Shown: positions 1 to 9,881, counted from the stretch's first letter. The stretch: 64,000 nucleotides of DNA from Cutibacterium avidum ATCC 25577 (GCF_000227295.1 NZ_JH165054.1:197404-261403), one strand, 5' to 3'. Numbers and translations: made by a program. The notes: a model not told the origin generated them from the sequence alone.

Positions 1-791
1 TGGGCCACCGGCCACAACACCAGGGAAATCGCAACGGTGGCGACGGTGTAGACGAGAACCTGGATGGCGACCGCTGGTGCCCCCTTGACCACCGGGAGCA
101 TCGGCACACCGGCGGCCTGGTAGTCCTCACGGTAGCGGAAGGACAATGCCCAAGTATGCGGCGGGGTCCAGAAGAAGACGACGAGGAAGAGAACGAGGGG
201 CTCCCAGCCGACACGTCCGGTGACGGCTGTCCAGCCGATGAGGGGCGGGAAGCATCCAGCGATACCACCCCAGATCGTGTTCTGCCAGGTACGACGCTTG
301 AGGAGCATCGAGTAGACGAAGACGTAGAAAAGGTTGGCAACCAGAGCCAGGACGGCCGACAACCAGTTCGTACCGAATCCCAACACGAGGGTGGCCACGA
401 CACCGAGGACCACTCCGTAGATCAAGGCACTCCGACGCGGCACCTGATGGCGCGGCAGGGGGCGACGCCGAGTCCGGCGCATCTTCTCGTCGATGTCGGC
501 GTCAATGACGCAGTTGAAGACGTTTGCGCCCGCCGCAGCAAGCAAACCACCAAGCATCGTCGCGACAGCCAGCCCGAGCTTGGGCAACCCGTGGGACGCC
601 AGGAACATCACTGGCAGGGTCGTCACCAGAAGCAGCTCAATGATGCGCGGCTTGGTCAAGGAAATGTAAGCACCCACGACGTCGCGGGCCGACAGTCGGG
701 TACGTTCCTGCGTCTGCTCCACCTTCGTCTCGACAGGGTCGGGACGCTGCGAGGCTGGCGCCGTCGCCACGTGCGTCGTCTGGTTGCTCAC
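1..791 (-). CDS. ctaB: Protoheme IX farnesyltransferase (heme O synthase), 3' end outside window
   Basis: Integral membrane prenyltransferase that farnesylates heme B to heme O, a precursor for heme A/O-type terminal oxidases. About 263 residues are visible and the C-terminus is cut off by the window edge. Seen directly: the Asp-rich prenyl-diphosphate site [15 protein letters not shown] after the first hydrophobic helix, and the second conserved signature [17 protein letters not shown], both diagnostic of the UbiA/CtaB family, with hydrophobic helices between them. The GTG start at 791 follows GAAGGAC at a good spacing. It is transcribed divergently from zwf; in many actinobacteria ctaB lies beside the pentose phosphate genes, though no transketolase or transaldolase is present here. 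Function is confident; the start is probable. Confidence 0.93.
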   Translation of the reverse strand, partial: MSNQTTHVATAPASQRPDPVETKVEQTQERTRLSARDVVGAYISLTKPRIIELLLVTTLPVMFLASHGLPKLGLAVATMLGGLLAAAGANVFNCVIDADIDEKMRRTRRRPLPRHQVPRRSALIYGVVLGVVATLVLGFGTNWLSAVLALVANLFYVFVYSMLLKRRTWQNTIWGGIAGCFPPLIGWTAVTGRVGWEPLVLFLVVFFWTPPHTWALSFRYREDYQAAGVPMLPVVKGAPAVAIQVLVYTVATVAISLVLWPVA

Positions 792-882
792 GGTGTCCTT
801 CGAAATCGGAAGATGTGCTGAGACCGCCTCTGGGCGTGGTACACCCGTGAGACAGGGTGTGCCGCGAAAGGTCGTCCTCACG

Positions 883-888
883 ATTTTA
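883..888 (-). promoter_or_regulatory. Candidate -10 box for ctaB
   Basis: TAAAAT on the minus strand, with a weak AGGACA (-35-like) 17 nt upstream at 906-911. The predicted leader of about 90 nt contains a small hairpin, ACACCC/GGGTGT, at 841-860. Inference from sequence only. Confidence 0.35.
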
Positions 889-1022
889 GGCTTTCCTGCC
901 CAGGATGTCCTCATCGTCGAGTGCGGCAACGGGACATATCCGTCCGCCTGTCGCTGAACACGGTAACCAGCCGAACAGCTCGACCGACTACCGTTGGGCT
1001 GGTAGAACCTCAGTTCCGCATC

Positions 1023-2627
1023 ATGACAACCGGTTTCGGAAGGACGGGTGAGGTGGCGGGTCGAGACGCTTCAGGAAGCGCCACCAGGGCGACCAGTAGG
1101 CTGCGCGGCGATCGCATCAATCCGTTACGCGATCCAGCCGACCGCAGGCTGCCCCGCGTGGCGGGCCCGTGCGTCCTGGTGATGTTCGGTGTCACCGGCG
1201 ACCTCTCACGCAAGAAGCTCATGCCGGCCGTGTACGACCTGGCCAACCGCGGCCTGCTGCCACCAGGGTTCGGGCTGGTGGGATTCGCCCGACGCGACTG
1301 GAAGGACGAGGACTTCGCCAAGGTCGTTCATGACGCGGTGGCCGAGCACGCTCGTACCCCCTTCCGCGAGGAGGTGTGGGAACAACTGCTCGAGGGAATC
1401 CGGTTCGTTCGCGGCGAATTCGACGACAACCAAGCCTTCGAGCGACTGGCAGGAACGATCCGCGAGCTCGACGAGGAACGCGGAACGGGCGGCAACCATG
1501 CCTTCTACCTGTCGATCCCGCCGAAGTCCTTCGAGTCCGTGGTGAGCCAGCTCAAGCGCCACGGCATGACCGGCTACGACTCCTCCCACTGGAGCAGGGT
1601 CGTCATCGAGAAGCCCTTCGGCCATGACCTGGAAAGCGCGCGAGATCTCGACGAGATCGTCGGGAGCGCGTTCAGCCCGGAGTCGATCTTCCGCATCGAC
1701 CATTATTTGGGCAAGGAAACCGTCCAGAACATCATGGCGTTCCGGTTCGCCAACCAGATTTTCGAGCCCATCTGGAACAACCATTACGTCTCCCATGTCC
1801 AGATCACCATGGCTGAGGACATCGGCATTGCGGGGCGAGCGGGGTACTACGACGGCATCGGGGCTGCCCGTGACGTCATCCAGAACCACCTGCTACAGCT
1901 CATGGCCCTGACCGCCATGGAGGAGCCGACGAGCTTCGACGCCGAGCAGCTGTGTGCCGAGAAGACCAAGGTTCTGGCCGCCATCCAACCCCCTGAGGAC
2001 ATGGCCACCCAGACCTGCCGCGGGCAGTACGTTGCCGGTAGTCAGGGAGGAGAACGGGTACGCGGATACCTCGAGGAGGACGGCGTCGATCCGCACTCCC
2101 GTACCGAGACCTACGCAGCCGTCCGGCTGACCATCGACAACCGTCGGTGGGCAGGAGTGCCGTTCTACCTGCGCACCGCCAAGCGGATGCCGAGACGGGT
2201 CACCGAGGTGGCCCTCAACCTGCAACGAGCCCCACACCTGCCGTTCTCCGACACTGCGGCCCTGGGCACCAACGCCGTCGTCCTGCGAATTCAGCCCGAT
2301 GAAGGAGTCACCCTGCGCTTCGGCGCCAAGGTGCCGAGCACCCAGATGGAGATCCGCGACGTCACGATGGACTTCGCCTACGGATCTTCCTTCACGGAGG
2401 CAAGCCCAGAGGCTTACGAACGGCTCATCCTCGACGTCCTGCTGGGCGATCCGCCGCTGTTCCCCCAGCACGAGGAGGTCGAATTGGCGTGGAAGATCCT
2501 CGATCCGGTGCTCGACTTCTGGACAGAGTCCGACACTCCCCCGTGCGACTATCCGTCCGGCAGCTGGGGTCCGTCCGAGGCTGACGAGATGATCGCCCGG
2601 GGCGGCTTCGCCTGGCGCAGACCCTGA
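1023..2627 (+). CDS. zwf: Glucose-6-phosphate 1-dehydrogenase
   Basis: Catalyses the first step of the oxidative pentose phosphate pathway, glucose-6-phosphate to 6-phosphogluconolactone with reduction of NADP. The 534-residue product shows the nucleotide-binding signature [17 protein letters not shown] near residue 50, the substrate/active-site motif [13 protein letters not shown], and a C-terminus typical of actinobacterial enzymes. ATG 1023 was chosen because residues just after it ([17 protein letters not shown]) are the usual actinobacterial N-terminal region, while the 34 codons upstream of it look non-coding; no strong Shine-Dalgarno is visible. It is the first gene of a tight zwf-opcA-pgl operon (9-nt gap, then a 4-nt overlap). 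Confidence in function is very high; start moderate. Confidence 0.95.
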   Translation: MTTGFGRTGEVAGRDASGSATRATSRLRGDRINPLRDPADRRLPRVAGPCVLVMFGVTGDLSRKKLMPAVYDLANRGLLPPGFGLVGFARRDWKDEDFAKVVHDAVAEHARTPFREEVWEQLLEGIRFVRGEFDDNQAFERLAGTIRELDEERGTGGNHAFYLSIPPKSFESVVSQLKRHGMTGYDSSHWSRVVIEKPFGHDLESARDLDEIVGSAFSPESIFRIDHYLGKETVQNIMAFRFANQIFEPIWNNHYVSHVQITMAEDIGIAGRAGYYDGIGAARDVIQNHLLQLMALTAMEEPTSFDAEQLCAEKTKVLAAIQPPEDMATQTCRGQYVAGSQGGERVRGYLEEDGVDPHSRTETYAAVRLTIDNRRWAGVPFYLRTAKRMPRRVTEVALNLQRAPHLPFSDTAALGTNAVVLRIQPDEGVTLRFGAKVPSTQMEIRDVTMDFAYGSSFTEASPEAYERLILDVLLGDPPLFPQHEEVELAWKILDPVLDFWTESDTPPCDYPSGSWGPSEADEMIARGGFAWRRP

Positions 2628-2636
2628 GGAGGAGAC

Positions 2637-3566
2637 ATGATCGTCACACTCAACGACACCACCGCGTCGAAGATCGGCGCCGCCATCGTGGAGGCCCGTC
2701 GCACCGTCGGGTCCGGTTCCGGATTGGTTCACACCCTCATCTGTGTCTGCGATTCCTCCGACTTCGACGCCGCTTTCGATGCTGCCCGAGACGCTGCTCG
2801 TCAGCACCCGTCGCGTCTTCTCATGGTGGTCACGACCCGTTCCCGCAAGGACAAGCTCGACGCCGAGGTACACGCTGGCGAGGGAACTCCCGGAGAGGTC
2901 ATCGTGCTGCGGTTCTCCGGAGCCATGGCCAAGCGACCGGCCTCGGTCATCCTTCCGCTGCTACTACCGGACTCCCCCGTCATCGCTTGGTGGCCCTTCT
3001 CGGGTCCCGACGATCTCGCCGCTGATCCCGTCGGAGCCCTGGCTGACCGCCGCATCACTGATTCGGCCGCTGACAAGGATCCCTGCAGGACGTTGGCACG
3101 ACGTGCCGCCCATCTGTCGCCAGGCGACTCTGACCTCTGCTGGCCTCGCACCACGGGATGGCGAGCGCTGGCTTCCGCTGCTCTGGATCAGCATCCCGCC
3201 ACCGTCAGGGCTGCCCGGGTGGAATCGGCCGCCGGCAACGCACCGGCCATGCTGCTGGCAGCCTGGTTGGGGCTCCAGCTCGGTGTTCCGGTGGAGAGGG
3301 TGTCCACGGATGCCCCCGGAATCTCGGCCATCGTCATGTCGACATCCGGCGGCGACATCGAGATTCGACGCCGCAGCGGTCGGTATGCCGTCTACCGGAT
3401 TCCGGGTGAACCTGCTCGTGGTGTGGCCCTGGACCGCCGTGAGGTTCAGATGCTCATCGGCGAGGAGCTTCGCCGCCTGGATTCCGATGAGGTCTTCACC
3501 GCTGTCATGGCCGAGATTCACGACGGAGCTGGCCGTGTCTCGTCGACGAGTGATGGGGATGAATGA
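2637..3566 (+). CDS. opcA: Glucose-6-phosphate dehydrogenase assembly protein OpcA
   Basis: OpcA is the actinobacterial/cyanobacterial partner required for assembly or activation of glucose-6-phosphate dehydrogenase. The 309-residue protein has the usual family length and OpcA features (MIVTLNDTTASKIGAAIV at the N-terminus and the WWPFSGPDDLAADPVGALADRR-type central block, of which WWPF is the most recognisable core). The start is secured by GGAGGAG placed about 5 nt before ATG, immediately after the zwf stop. Its 3' end overlaps the pgl start by 4 nt (ATGA), so translation of the two is probably coupled. Its direct adjacency to zwf supports the assignment. Confidence 0.93.
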   Translation: MIVTLNDTTASKIGAAIVEARRTVGSGSGLVHTLICVCDSSDFDAAFDAARDAARQHPSRLLMVVTTRSRKDKLDAEVHAGEGTPGEVIVLRFSGAMAKRPASVILPLLLPDSPVIAWWPFSGPDDLAADPVGALADRRITDSAADKDPCRTLARRAAHLSPGDSDLCWPRTTGWRALASAALDQHPATVRAARVESAAGNAPAMLLAAWLGLQLGVPVERVSTDAPGISAIVMSTSGGDIEIRRRSGRYAVYRIPGEPARGVALDRREVQMLIGEELRRLDSDEVFTAVMAEIHDGAGRVSSTSDGDE

Positions 3567-4300
3567 TGACGAACCGACGACTCATGCGATACCGATCCGC
3601 CCAAGGACTGGCTGAAGGCGTTGCCCACCGTCTCGTCCAGACCATCGTCAAGGTGCAGGCCGACCAGGAACGCATCGACCTGTGTCTGACTGGGGGGCGG
3701 ATCGCCAATACCGTCTATGCCGCGATGGGTGACGTTCCCGAGTGCACCCAGATCCGTCCGGACCAGTTGCACGTGTGGTGGGGTGACGATCGGTTCATCC
3801 CCACCGGCCACCCCGACCGTAACTCCCTGCAGGCCCTGCCTCTGCTGTCGGCCGCCATCCGGCTGGACCCCTCGAAGACCCACGTCATGCCGGCCGCCGA
3901 TGGCAAGGCCGATCCCGACGAGGCCGCCTACTCCTACGCCCAGGAACTCAGCGACGTGGTCTTCGACATCTGTCTGCTCGGAATGGGCCCGGACGGCCAC
4001 GTCGCATCACTCTTCCCGGGCCATCCTTCCTTCAATCCCACGACGACCGCACTGGCTGTCGGCGTCACGGATGCTCCGAAGCCCCCGCCGGACCGTCTCT
4101 CGGTGACGATGCCGGTCATCAATCGGTCGAAGCGGGTGTGGTTCCTCGTCAGCGGGTCGGAGAAGGCAGACGCCGTCGAGAAGGTCTTCGCCGGGGATGA
4201 CTCCCTGCCGGCCACCTGGGCCAACGGCACGATCGAGACGAGTTGGATGGTCGACCACGACGCCTCGATCGGGTTGCCGCGGTACAACTGCTCGCTCTGA
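3563..4300 (+). CDS. pgl: 6-phosphogluconolactonase
   Basis: Hydrolyses 6-phosphogluconolactone to 6-phosphogluconate, the second oxidative pentose phosphate step. The 245-residue protein belongs to the NagB/RpiA/Pgl-type fold; visible family motifs are LTGGRIANTVY near the N-terminus, WWGDDRFIP, and LLGMGPDGHVASLFPGH, the last being the strongest Pgl signature. The start overlaps the opcA stop by 4 nt; a second ATG directly follows and could be used instead. It is the last gene of the zwf-opcA-pgl operon. The next enzyme, Gnd, is encoded separately at 40.4 kb. Confidence 0.94.
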   Translation: MMTNRRLMRYRSAQGLAEGVAHRLVQTIVKVQADQERIDLCLTGGRIANTVYAAMGDVPECTQIRPDQLHVWWGDDRFIPTGHPDRNSLQALPLLSAAIRLDPSKTHVMPAADGKADPDEAAYSYAQELSDVVFDICLLGMGPDGHVASLFPGHPSFNPTTTALAVGVTDAPKPPPDRLSVTMPVINRSKRVWFLVSGSEKADAVEKVFAGDDSLPATWANGTIETSWMVDHDASIGLPRYNCSL

Positions 4301-4411
4301 CGCCGACGCCCACCTGGCTGGCCCCGCCCGGGGACGATCCCGACAGCCGCTGGGAGCGGTGGCTACCATCAAGGGTGTCAGCTGGCCATGTGTGAGAGGA
4401 TCCCCGGACCG

Positions 4412-5203
4412 ATGACGAACAAGAAGACCCCGACAAGTACTTCGAGACGCGCTGCGCTGCGAGCCCAGCAGGAAGCTCAGGCAGCTGCCCAGAAGCGTCG
4501 ACGGATCATCGCCGTCATCGTCGGGGTCGTCGTGGCAGCCATCATTCTCGCCGTCATCCTCGGCATCAACCACAAGTCCGACGGCAGCGCCTCGTCAACA
4601 CAGATCACCCCACCCTCGGCCACCAAGACCGGCGTGTACACCCTCAACCCGGACAAGGTGAAGAAGGACGCTCCCACCGTGACGGTCTACCAAGATTACC
4701 AGTGCCCCAAATGCAAGGCCGTTGAGGACGCGTTGGGCAAGCAGCTCAACGAGCTGTCCACCAGGGGAGAGATCAGGCTCCAATACCACACCATGACCTT
4801 CCTCGACCAGAGAATCGAGGGTGAGAACTCTCAGCGCGCTGCGATGGCAGCCGCCGCAGCAGACGTCGTCGGTAAGTACGAGGCCTACCACGATGCCGTC
4901 TACTCCCATCAGCCCAAGGAGGAGGGCGCCGGCTACACAGACGACCAGTTGCGCAAGGAATTCGCCTCCGAGGCCGGAATCACCGGTGCGAACCTCACCC
5001 GGTTCCAGCACATCTATGACACCCGTCAGACCGAACAATTCGTCAACGAGGCCAATGACAAGGGCCTTCACAAGATGCAAGACCTCGATGTTCCTGGAAC
5101 TCCAGCCTTCGCGGTTAACGACAAGCTGTGGGAGGGGTGGGAGCAGCTCGGCAACAACCCCACTCCCGACGAGCTCCTCAAGGCCATCGACGCGGCCAAG
5201 TGA
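4412..5203 (+). CDS. Membrane-anchored thioredoxin-fold (DsbA-like) protein, copy 1
   Basis: 263-residue single-span membrane protein. A basic, Gln/Ala-rich cytoplasmic N-terminus (RAQQEAQAAAQKRRR) is followed by one transmembrane helix at about residues 32-52 and an extracytoplasmic thioredoxin/DsbA domain (DSBA-like, PF13462-type). The redox site YQDYQCPKC (CPKC) lies right after the first strand, and the conserved cis-Pro region is VPGTPAF near the C-terminus. Likely role: disulfide exchange in secreted proteins; the substrate is unknown. ATG 4412 is preceded by GAGAGGA; an in-frame ATG at 4388 is less likely because the paralogue at 5893 has the same start context. Very similar to the gene at 5893-6687 and separated from it by a DoxX/MauE-like gene. 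Confidence 0.85.
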   Translation: MTNKKTPTSTSRRAALRAQQEAQAAAQKRRRIIAVIVGVVVAAIILAVILGINHKSDGSASSTQITPPSATKTGVYTLNPDKVKKDAPTVTVYQDYQCPKCKAVEDALGKQLNELSTRGEIRLQYHTMTFLDQRIEGENSQRAAMAAAAADVVGKYEAYHDAVYSHQPKEEGAGYTDDQLRKEFASEAGITGANLTRFQHIYDTRQTEQFVNEANDKGLHKMQDLDVPGTPAFAVNDKLWEGWEQLGNNPTPDELLKAIDAAK

Positions 5204-5299
5204 CCTTCGGTACCAATGCGGACATCTGATCGCCCACGCCGACGGCAATTCGCCGTCCGCAGGGCGGATGACCCACAGATCGCGGCCAGGGAACCCAAC

Positions 5300-5305
5300 T
5301 AGGAT
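5300..5305 (+). promoter_or_regulatory. Candidate -10 box (TAGGAT) for a leaderless DoxX-like mRNA
   Basis: TAGGAT ends exactly 7 nt before ATG 5313, the spacing expected when transcription starts at the A of the start codon. The alternative reading is that AGGA within it serves as a Shine-Dalgarno sequence at 8 nt. Confidence 0.4.
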
Positions 5306-5312
5306 GGCAGCC

Positions 5313-5807
5313 ATGGACTCTCAGCCGTCGTCGCGATCCGCCAAGGTCCGTGACTGGGTGGGCTTTCTGGCCCGGATCATCCTCGGTGGCACTCTTCTGG
5401 TCGCAGGGATCATCAAGGCGACCGACATCGACTCGACCATCTGGTCAGTTCGCACGTACCAGATCGTTCCGTGGGACTTCGCCCCCGTCGTGGGCTGGGC
5501 GATGCCGGTCCTCGAGATCATCGTCGGACTGATGCTCGTGTTCGGCATTGCGACGCGGTGGTCCGGGCTGCTCGGGACCCTGGCCATGGTCGTCTTCATC
5601 ATCGGTATCTCGTCGGTGTGGGCTCGCCACATCTCCCTGGACTGCGGTTGCTTCGGAAACGGTGGGCCCGTCGAACGCAGCTGGGCCCACACCCAGCGCA
5701 CCTATGCCCTGGACATCCTGCGTGATCTCGGCCTTGCGCTGTGCGGCGTCTGGCTGGTCGTGCGCCCCCGCACCGCCCTGTGCGTGGACCGCTGGATCAA
5801 CAGCTGA
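5313..5807 (+). CDS. DoxX/MauE-like redox-associated membrane protein
   Basis: 164-residue integral membrane protein with four hydrophobic segments, beginning with RIILGGTLLVAGIIKATDIDSTIW. This pattern is typical of the DoxX/MauE superfamily, whose MauE branch supports disulfide formation in the periplasm. The motif LDCGCFGNG provides a closely spaced Cys pair, as in MauE-type or VKOR-like electron carriers. It lies between two near-identical thioredoxin-fold genes on the same strand, so it is inferred to recycle them through the membrane quinone pool or another acceptor. ATG 5304 (nine bases earlier) is an alternative start. Family assignment is confident; the partner role is inference from context. 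Confidence 0.8.
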   Translation: MDSQPSSRSAKVRDWVGFLARIILGGTLLVAGIIKATDIDSTIWSVRTYQIVPWDFAPVVGWAMPVLEIIVGLMLVFGIATRWSGLLGTLAMVVFIIGISSVWARHISLDCGCFGNGGPVERSWAHTQRTYALDILRDLGLALCGVWLVVRPRTALCVDRWINS

Positions 5808-5892
5808 TACGCGAGCGGGATACGGCGGTGGTTGGCCGACCGGCTACCATCATGTGCGACACATCATTGATTGCATGAGGGGACCTCAACCG

Positions 5893-6687
5893 ATGGCTGA
5901 CAAGAAGTCAACCGCCAGCACCTCGAAGCGGGATGCCCTGCGCGCCCAGCAAGAGGCCCAGGAATCAGCGAAGAAACGTCGTCGGATCATCGGCGTCATT
6001 GCTGGAGTCGTCATTGTGGCGGCCGTCGTCGTCGCTGTCGTCCTTGGGCTCAACCACAAGTCCGACGACGTGCCGACCACCGGCCAGATCACTCCCCCCT
6101 CAGCCACCAAGGACGGCGTCTACACCTTGAACAAGGACAAGGCGAAGGACGGCGTTCCGACGGTGACGGTCTTCCAGGACTACCAGTGCCCGGCCTGCAA
6201 GGGAGCCGAGGATCTGCTCGGCAAGCCGCTCAATGATCTGTCCTCCAAGGGCGAGATCAAGCTGCAGTACCACACCCTGACCTTCCTGGATCGCAACCTG
6301 CGCAACGACTCCTCGTCCCGCGCCGCGATGGCGGCGGCTGCGGCCGATGTCGTCGGTAAGTACGAGGCCTACCACGACGTCGTCTACTCCCATCAGCCCA
6401 AGGAGGAGGGCGCCGGCTACACCGACGAGCAGCTGCGCAAGGAGTTCGCCTCCGAGGCCGGAATCACCGGCAAGGATCTGACGACCTTCCAGCGGGTCTA
6501 CGACAACAAGCAGACCGAGCAATTCGTCAAGAATGGCAGTGACCAGGGCCTTCAGGAGCTGCAGAAGTTCGGCAGCGCTGGTACCCCGACCTTCCTCGTT
6601 GACGGCAAGCCGTGGGAGGGCTGGGGAGATTTCCAGGCCGTCCCCTCTGCCGACGAACTCCTCAAGGCCATCAAGAAGGCCCACTGA
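5893..6687 (+). CDS. Membrane-anchored thioredoxin-fold (DsbA-like) protein, copy 2
   Basis: 264-residue paralogue of the protein at 4412-5203 with the same architecture: basic N-terminus with RAQQEAQESAKKRRR, one membrane helix at about residues 31-52, and an extracytoplasmic thioredoxin domain with active site CPAC (in FQDYQCPAC) instead of CPKC, followed by the cis-Pro region AGTPTF. A block around YEAYHDVVYSHQPKEEG and the residues after it is almost unchanged between copies, also at the nucleotide level. AGGGGA lies 9 nt before ATG 5893. The different dipeptide between the cysteines suggests a shifted redox potential, so one copy might act as oxidase and the other as reductase or isomerase (inference). 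Confidence 0.86.
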   Translation: MADKKSTASTSKRDALRAQQEAQESAKKRRRIIGVIAGVVIVAAVVVAVVLGLNHKSDDVPTTGQITPPSATKDGVYTLNKDKAKDGVPTVTVFQDYQCPACKGAEDLLGKPLNDLSSKGEIKLQYHTLTFLDRNLRNDSSSRAAMAAAAADVVGKYEAYHDVVYSHQPKEEGAGYTDEQLRKEFASEAGITGKDLTTFQRVYDNKQTEQFVKNGSDQGLQELQKFGSAGTPTFLVDGKPWEGWGDFQAVPSADELLKAIKKAH

Positions 6688-6692
6688 TTGTG

Positions 6693-6719
6693 ACCGGCCG
6701 CTGGCTCCCGGCGGCCGGT
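6693..6719 (+). terminator. Terminator-like hairpin after the second thioredoxin-fold gene
   Basis: ACCGGCCGC and GCGGCCGGT form a 9-bp stem with a 9-nt loop, 5 nt after the stop codon. There is no real T-tract, so termination efficiency is uncertain. Confidence 0.5.
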
Positions 6720-6784
6720 TGACCAGCCCAAATCCAGGCGGGTGGCGAACGCCGCTCGCCTGGCAACCTGTCCGAGTCGAACAT

Positions 6785-6790
6785 TAGAGT
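6785..6790 (+). promoter_or_regulatory. Candidate -10 box (TAGAGT) for leaderless valS mRNA
   Basis: TAGAGT is followed by 7 nt (TTGGAAC) and then the valS ATG. No Shine-Dalgarno sequence is present, which fits a transcript starting at or near the ATG. Confidence 0.45.
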
Positions 6791-6797
6791 TTGGAAC

Positions 6798-9413
6798 ATG
6801 ACCTCACAGACCTCTGCGCCCTCATCCGCTACGTCCCCGACGCGTGGCGTCGTACCTGACAAGCCGGTCCTCGAGGGCCTCGAGAACAAGTGGGGTCAGG
6901 TCTGGGAGGACCAGCAGCTTTACGCCTTCGACGCCACCGCGGTGGACTCCCGTGACCAGGTGTTCTCGATCGACACCCCGCCTCCCACCGTCTCCGGACA
7001 CCTGCACCCGGGTCACGTCTTCTCCTACACCCACACCGACACCGTCGCCCGCTACCAGCGGATGCGCGGCAAGAAGGTCTTCTACCCGATGGGTTGGGAC
7101 GACAACGGTCTTCCGACCGAGCGACGCGTACAGAACTACTACGGTGTGCGCTGCGATCCCTCGCTCCCCTATGACCCGGACTTCACTCCGCCGGCCAAGC
7201 CCGACCCCAAGCATCAGGTCGCAATCAGCCGTCGGAACTTCGTCGAGCTGTGCGTCGAGCTGACTGCCGTCGACGAGAAGACCTTCCAGGACCTGTGGCG
7301 TTCGGTCGGTCTGTCGGTGGACTGGAACCAGCTCTACACGACGATTTCCCCGGAGTCCCAGCGGATCGCCCAGCTGGCCTTCCTGCGCAATCTGTCGCGC
7401 GGCGAGGCGTACATGAACGACGCCCCGACCCTGTGGGACGTCACCTTCTCCACGGCCGTCGCCCAGGCCGAGCTCGAGGCCCGCGACTACCCCGGCGCCT
7501 ACCACCGGCTGGCCTTCCACCGCACCGACGGTCACGGTGACGTCTTCATCGAGACCACCCGACCCGAGCTGCTCGCCGCCTGTTGTGCCCTCATCGCCCA
7601 CCCCGATGACGAGCGCTACCAGCACCTCTTCGGCACCACCGTCACCACTCCGCTGTACGGGGTCGAGGTCCCGGTCCTGGCTCACACCGCCGCCGAGATG
7701 GACAAGGGCGCCGGTATCGCCATGTGCTGTACCTTCGGTGACCTCACTGACGTCCAGTGGTGGCGTGAGCTGCAGCTGCCGACTCGTACCATCATTGGTC
7801 GCGACGGACGTGTCCTCGGTGAGACCCCGCAGTGGATCATCGACGCCGGCTCCGCCGACAGGTACGAGGCCATTGCCGGCAAGACCACCTTCACCGCCCG
7901 CAAGCTCGTCGTCGAGGCTCTGGTGGAGTCTGGCGAGATGGACGGTGAGCCCAAGCCCACCCAGCGCAAGGCGAACTTCTACGAGAAGGGCGACAAGCCG
8001 CTGGAGATCATCGGCACCCGTCAGTGGTACATCCGCAACGGCGGACGTGACGCCGGCCTGCGCGAGGCGCTGCTGGAGCGTGGCCGGGAACTCGAATGGG
8101 TGCCCGAGCACATGCGTCACCGGTACGAGAACTGGGTCGAGGGCCTCAACGGCGACTGGCTCATCAGCCGTCAGCGTTTCTTCGGCGTTCCTTTCCCGGT
8201 CTGGTACCCGCTGGACGCCGACGGCGAGCCCGATTACGACCACCCGTTGTTGCCCGAGGAGTCGGCCCTGCCAGTCGACCCGGCCTCCCAGGCACCGGCC
8301 GGCTACGAGGAGTCCCAACGTGGCGTTGCTGGCGGCTTCATCGGAGACCCGGACGTCATGGACACCTGGGCCACCTCCTCCCTGACCCCCCAGATCGTCA
8401 CTGGCTGGGAGCGCGACGCCGACCTGTTCGCCAAGACCTTCCCCATGGACTTCGCCCCCGAGGCCCACGACATCATTCGTACCTGGGTGTTCTCGCGGGT
8501 GGTGCGGGCGCATCTGGAGAACGGCGTCCTGCCGTGGAAGCGCGCCGCCATCTCTGGCTTCGTCACCGACCCCGACCGCAAGAAGATGTCGAAGTCGAAG
8601 GGCAACACCGTCGTCCCGACCGAGATCATCGAGGAGTTCGGTGCCGACGCCGTGCGCTGGCGTGCTGCCATGGCCCGGCCCGGTATGGACTCCCCCTTCG
8701 ACAAGGCCCAGATGAAGGTCGGTCGCCGTCTAGCCATGAAGATCCTCAACGCCTCGAAGTTCGTCCTGGGCTTCGGTGAGGGCGGTCAGGTCTCCGACAT
8801 CACCAACCCGGCCGACCTGGCGATGCTCGCCGGGCTGCGCCAACTCGTCGTGGAGGCCACTGATGCCTTCGACAAGTTCAACTACACCACCGCCCTTGAG
8901 GTGTCCGAGCAGTTCTTCTGGACCTTCTGCGACGACTACCTCGAGCTGGTCAAGGAGCGCGCCTACGACTCCGAAGGGACCGACGAGGCCGGTGCCCTGA
9001 GCGCCCGGACGGCCCTGCGTCTGGCACTCGACGTCATGCTGCGTCTGTTCGCCCCGTTCCTGCCCTTCGTCACCGAGGAGGTCTGGAGCTGGTGGAAGGA
9101 CGGATCGGTGCACACTTCGTCCTGGCCGACCGCCGACGAGGTGCCGGCTGACGGTGACGTCGACCTCATGACTGACGTCTCGGCCGCCTTGATCGAGCTG
9201 CGCGGTGTGAAGTCCACCCACAAGGTGCCGATGCGCACCCCGATCCTCTCGGCCCGAATCAGCGCCCCGGCGTCGGTCATCGCCAACCTCGAAGCCGTCA
9301 AATCGGATCTGACCAAGGTGTCCAAGACTGAGTCCTTCACCTTCGTCGAGGGCGGCGAAGAGTTGAGTCTCGACGCTGAGCTGGGTGAGCCCCCGGCCAA
9401 GCGCAAGAAGTGA
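6798..9413 (+). CDS. valS: Valyl-tRNA synthetase (archaeal-type)
   Basis: Class I aminoacyl-tRNA synthetase that charges tRNA-Val and edits mis-activated threonine. The 871-residue protein carries the HIGH-type signature HPGH (residues 70-73) and the KMSKS signature at 596-600, with the CP1 editing insertion between them and the anticodon-binding domain after KMSKS. The stretch [15 protein letters not shown] and the absence of the long C-terminal coiled coil place it with the archaeal-type ValRS group, which also occurs in rickettsiae and some actinobacteria, rather than the standard bacterial form. The start lacks an SD and sits 7 nt after a TAGAGT box. A strong rho-independent terminator follows directly. 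No T-box leader is visible. Confidence 0.96.
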   Translation: MTSQTSAPSSATSPTRGVVPDKPVLEGLENKWGQVWEDQQLYAFDATAVDSRDQVFSIDTPPPTVSGHLHPGHVFSYTHTDTVARYQRMRGKKVFYPMGWDDNGLPTERRVQNYYGVRCDPSLPYDPDFTPPAKPDPKHQVAISRRNFVELCVELTAVDEKTFQDLWRSVGLSVDWNQLYTTISPESQRIAQLAFLRNLSRGEAYMNDAPTLWDVTFSTAVAQAELEARDYPGAYHRLAFHRTDGHGDVFIETTRPELLAACCALIAHPDDERYQHLFGTTVTTPLYGVEVPVLAHTAAEMDKGAGIAMCCTFGDLTDVQWWRELQLPTRTIIGRDGRVLGETPQWIIDAGSADRYEAIAGKTTFTARKLVVEALVESGEMDGEPKPTQRKANFYEKGDKPLEIIGTRQWYIRNGGRDAGLREALLERGRELEWVPEHMRHRYENWVEGLNGDWLISRQRFFGVPFPVWYPLDADGEPDYDHPLLPEESALPVDPASQAPAGYEESQRGVAGGFIGDPDVMDTWATSSLTPQIVTGWERDADLFAKTFPMDFAPEAHDIIRTWVFSRVVRAHLENGVLPWKRAAISGFVTDPDRKKMSKSKGNTVVPTEIIEEFGADAVRWRAAMARPGMDSPFDKAQMKVGRRLAMKILNASKFVLGFGEGGQVSDITNPADLAMLAGLRQLVVEATDAFDKFNYTTALEVSEQFFWTFCDDYLELVKERAYDSEGTDEAGALSARTALRLALDVMLRLFAPFLPFVTEEVWSWWKDGSVHTSSWPTADEVPADGDVDLMTDVSAALIELRGVKSTHKVPMRTPILSARISAPASVIANLEAVKSDLTKVSKTESFTFVEGGEELSLDAELGEPPAKRKK

Positions 9414-9420
9414 TCCCATG

Positions 9421-9463
9421 GACGATCGCCGGTGCCATCTTGGCGCCGGCGATCGTCGTTTTT
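9421..9463 (+). terminator. Rho-independent terminator of valS
   Basis: GACGATCGCCGG and CCGGCGATCGTC pair in a long stem around a short loop (9421-9457), followed by a GTTTTT tract at 9458-9463, starting 7 nt after the valS stop. Confidence 0.88.
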
Positions 9464-9833
9464 GCGTCTCAGGGCCACACTGGCGCCTCGGCCCCAGAAT
9501 CTGCCGGTGCGCCGTCATGGCCTGCGCCGCGACGCCATGGAACAGCACCCCGGCTTCCGATGCCGAACCTCATCACGGCCGTGGTGCTCTCGCATGGTCT
9601 GGCCCCGATCGTCACCCGGACGGCCTCCTCGGGCGCGAATGTGCGCAAGAGCCGCGTCGACCGGCAGACCCGAACCTGTCCTGATCCTGGCATGCGGTCC
9701 GCCACCGCCTCCCCTGACCTGTTCCTCCGGTCATCGCGGGTGTCGGAATCCGAACGCGGTAACTACGGGAGGTTTGCCGCGAGTTCCCTTACTGGCCGCA
9801 CGCACCGCCTGTTCGCACGCCTGGAGCACGACT
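9464..9833. other. Gene-free interval between valS and the tricorn gene
   Basis: About 370 bases between two convergent genes. Open frames exist on both strands, but none has a plausible start signal, a recognisable domain or the composition of neighbouring genes. No tRNA, repeat or known RNA structure is visible. Confidence 0.6.
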
Positions 9834-9865
9834 CGGCCCCCGCACCTGCTCAAGTGCGGGGGCCG
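9834..9865 (-). terminator. Terminator-like hairpin downstream of the tricorn gene
   Basis: CGGCCCCCGCAC (9834-9845) and GTGCGGGGGCCG pair perfectly over 12 bp around an 8-nt loop, 16 nt beyond the stop codon. It lacks a T-tract on either strand. Confidence 0.6.
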
Positions 9866-9881
9866 AAGTGCGTTGAGATGA

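Noticed and set aside
921..1022. N-terminal extension of zwf
   Set aside because: The upstream residues do not resemble G6PDH, while ATG 1023 fits the family's N-terminus.
6688..6797. T-box or riboswitch leader before valS
   Set aside because: Only a simple terminator-like hairpin is present; no specifier loop or T-box sequence is visible, and the start appears leaderless.
9414..9881. Possible small gene between valS and tricorn
   Set aside because: Frames on both strands lack start signals, domains and codon patterns like the neighbours.
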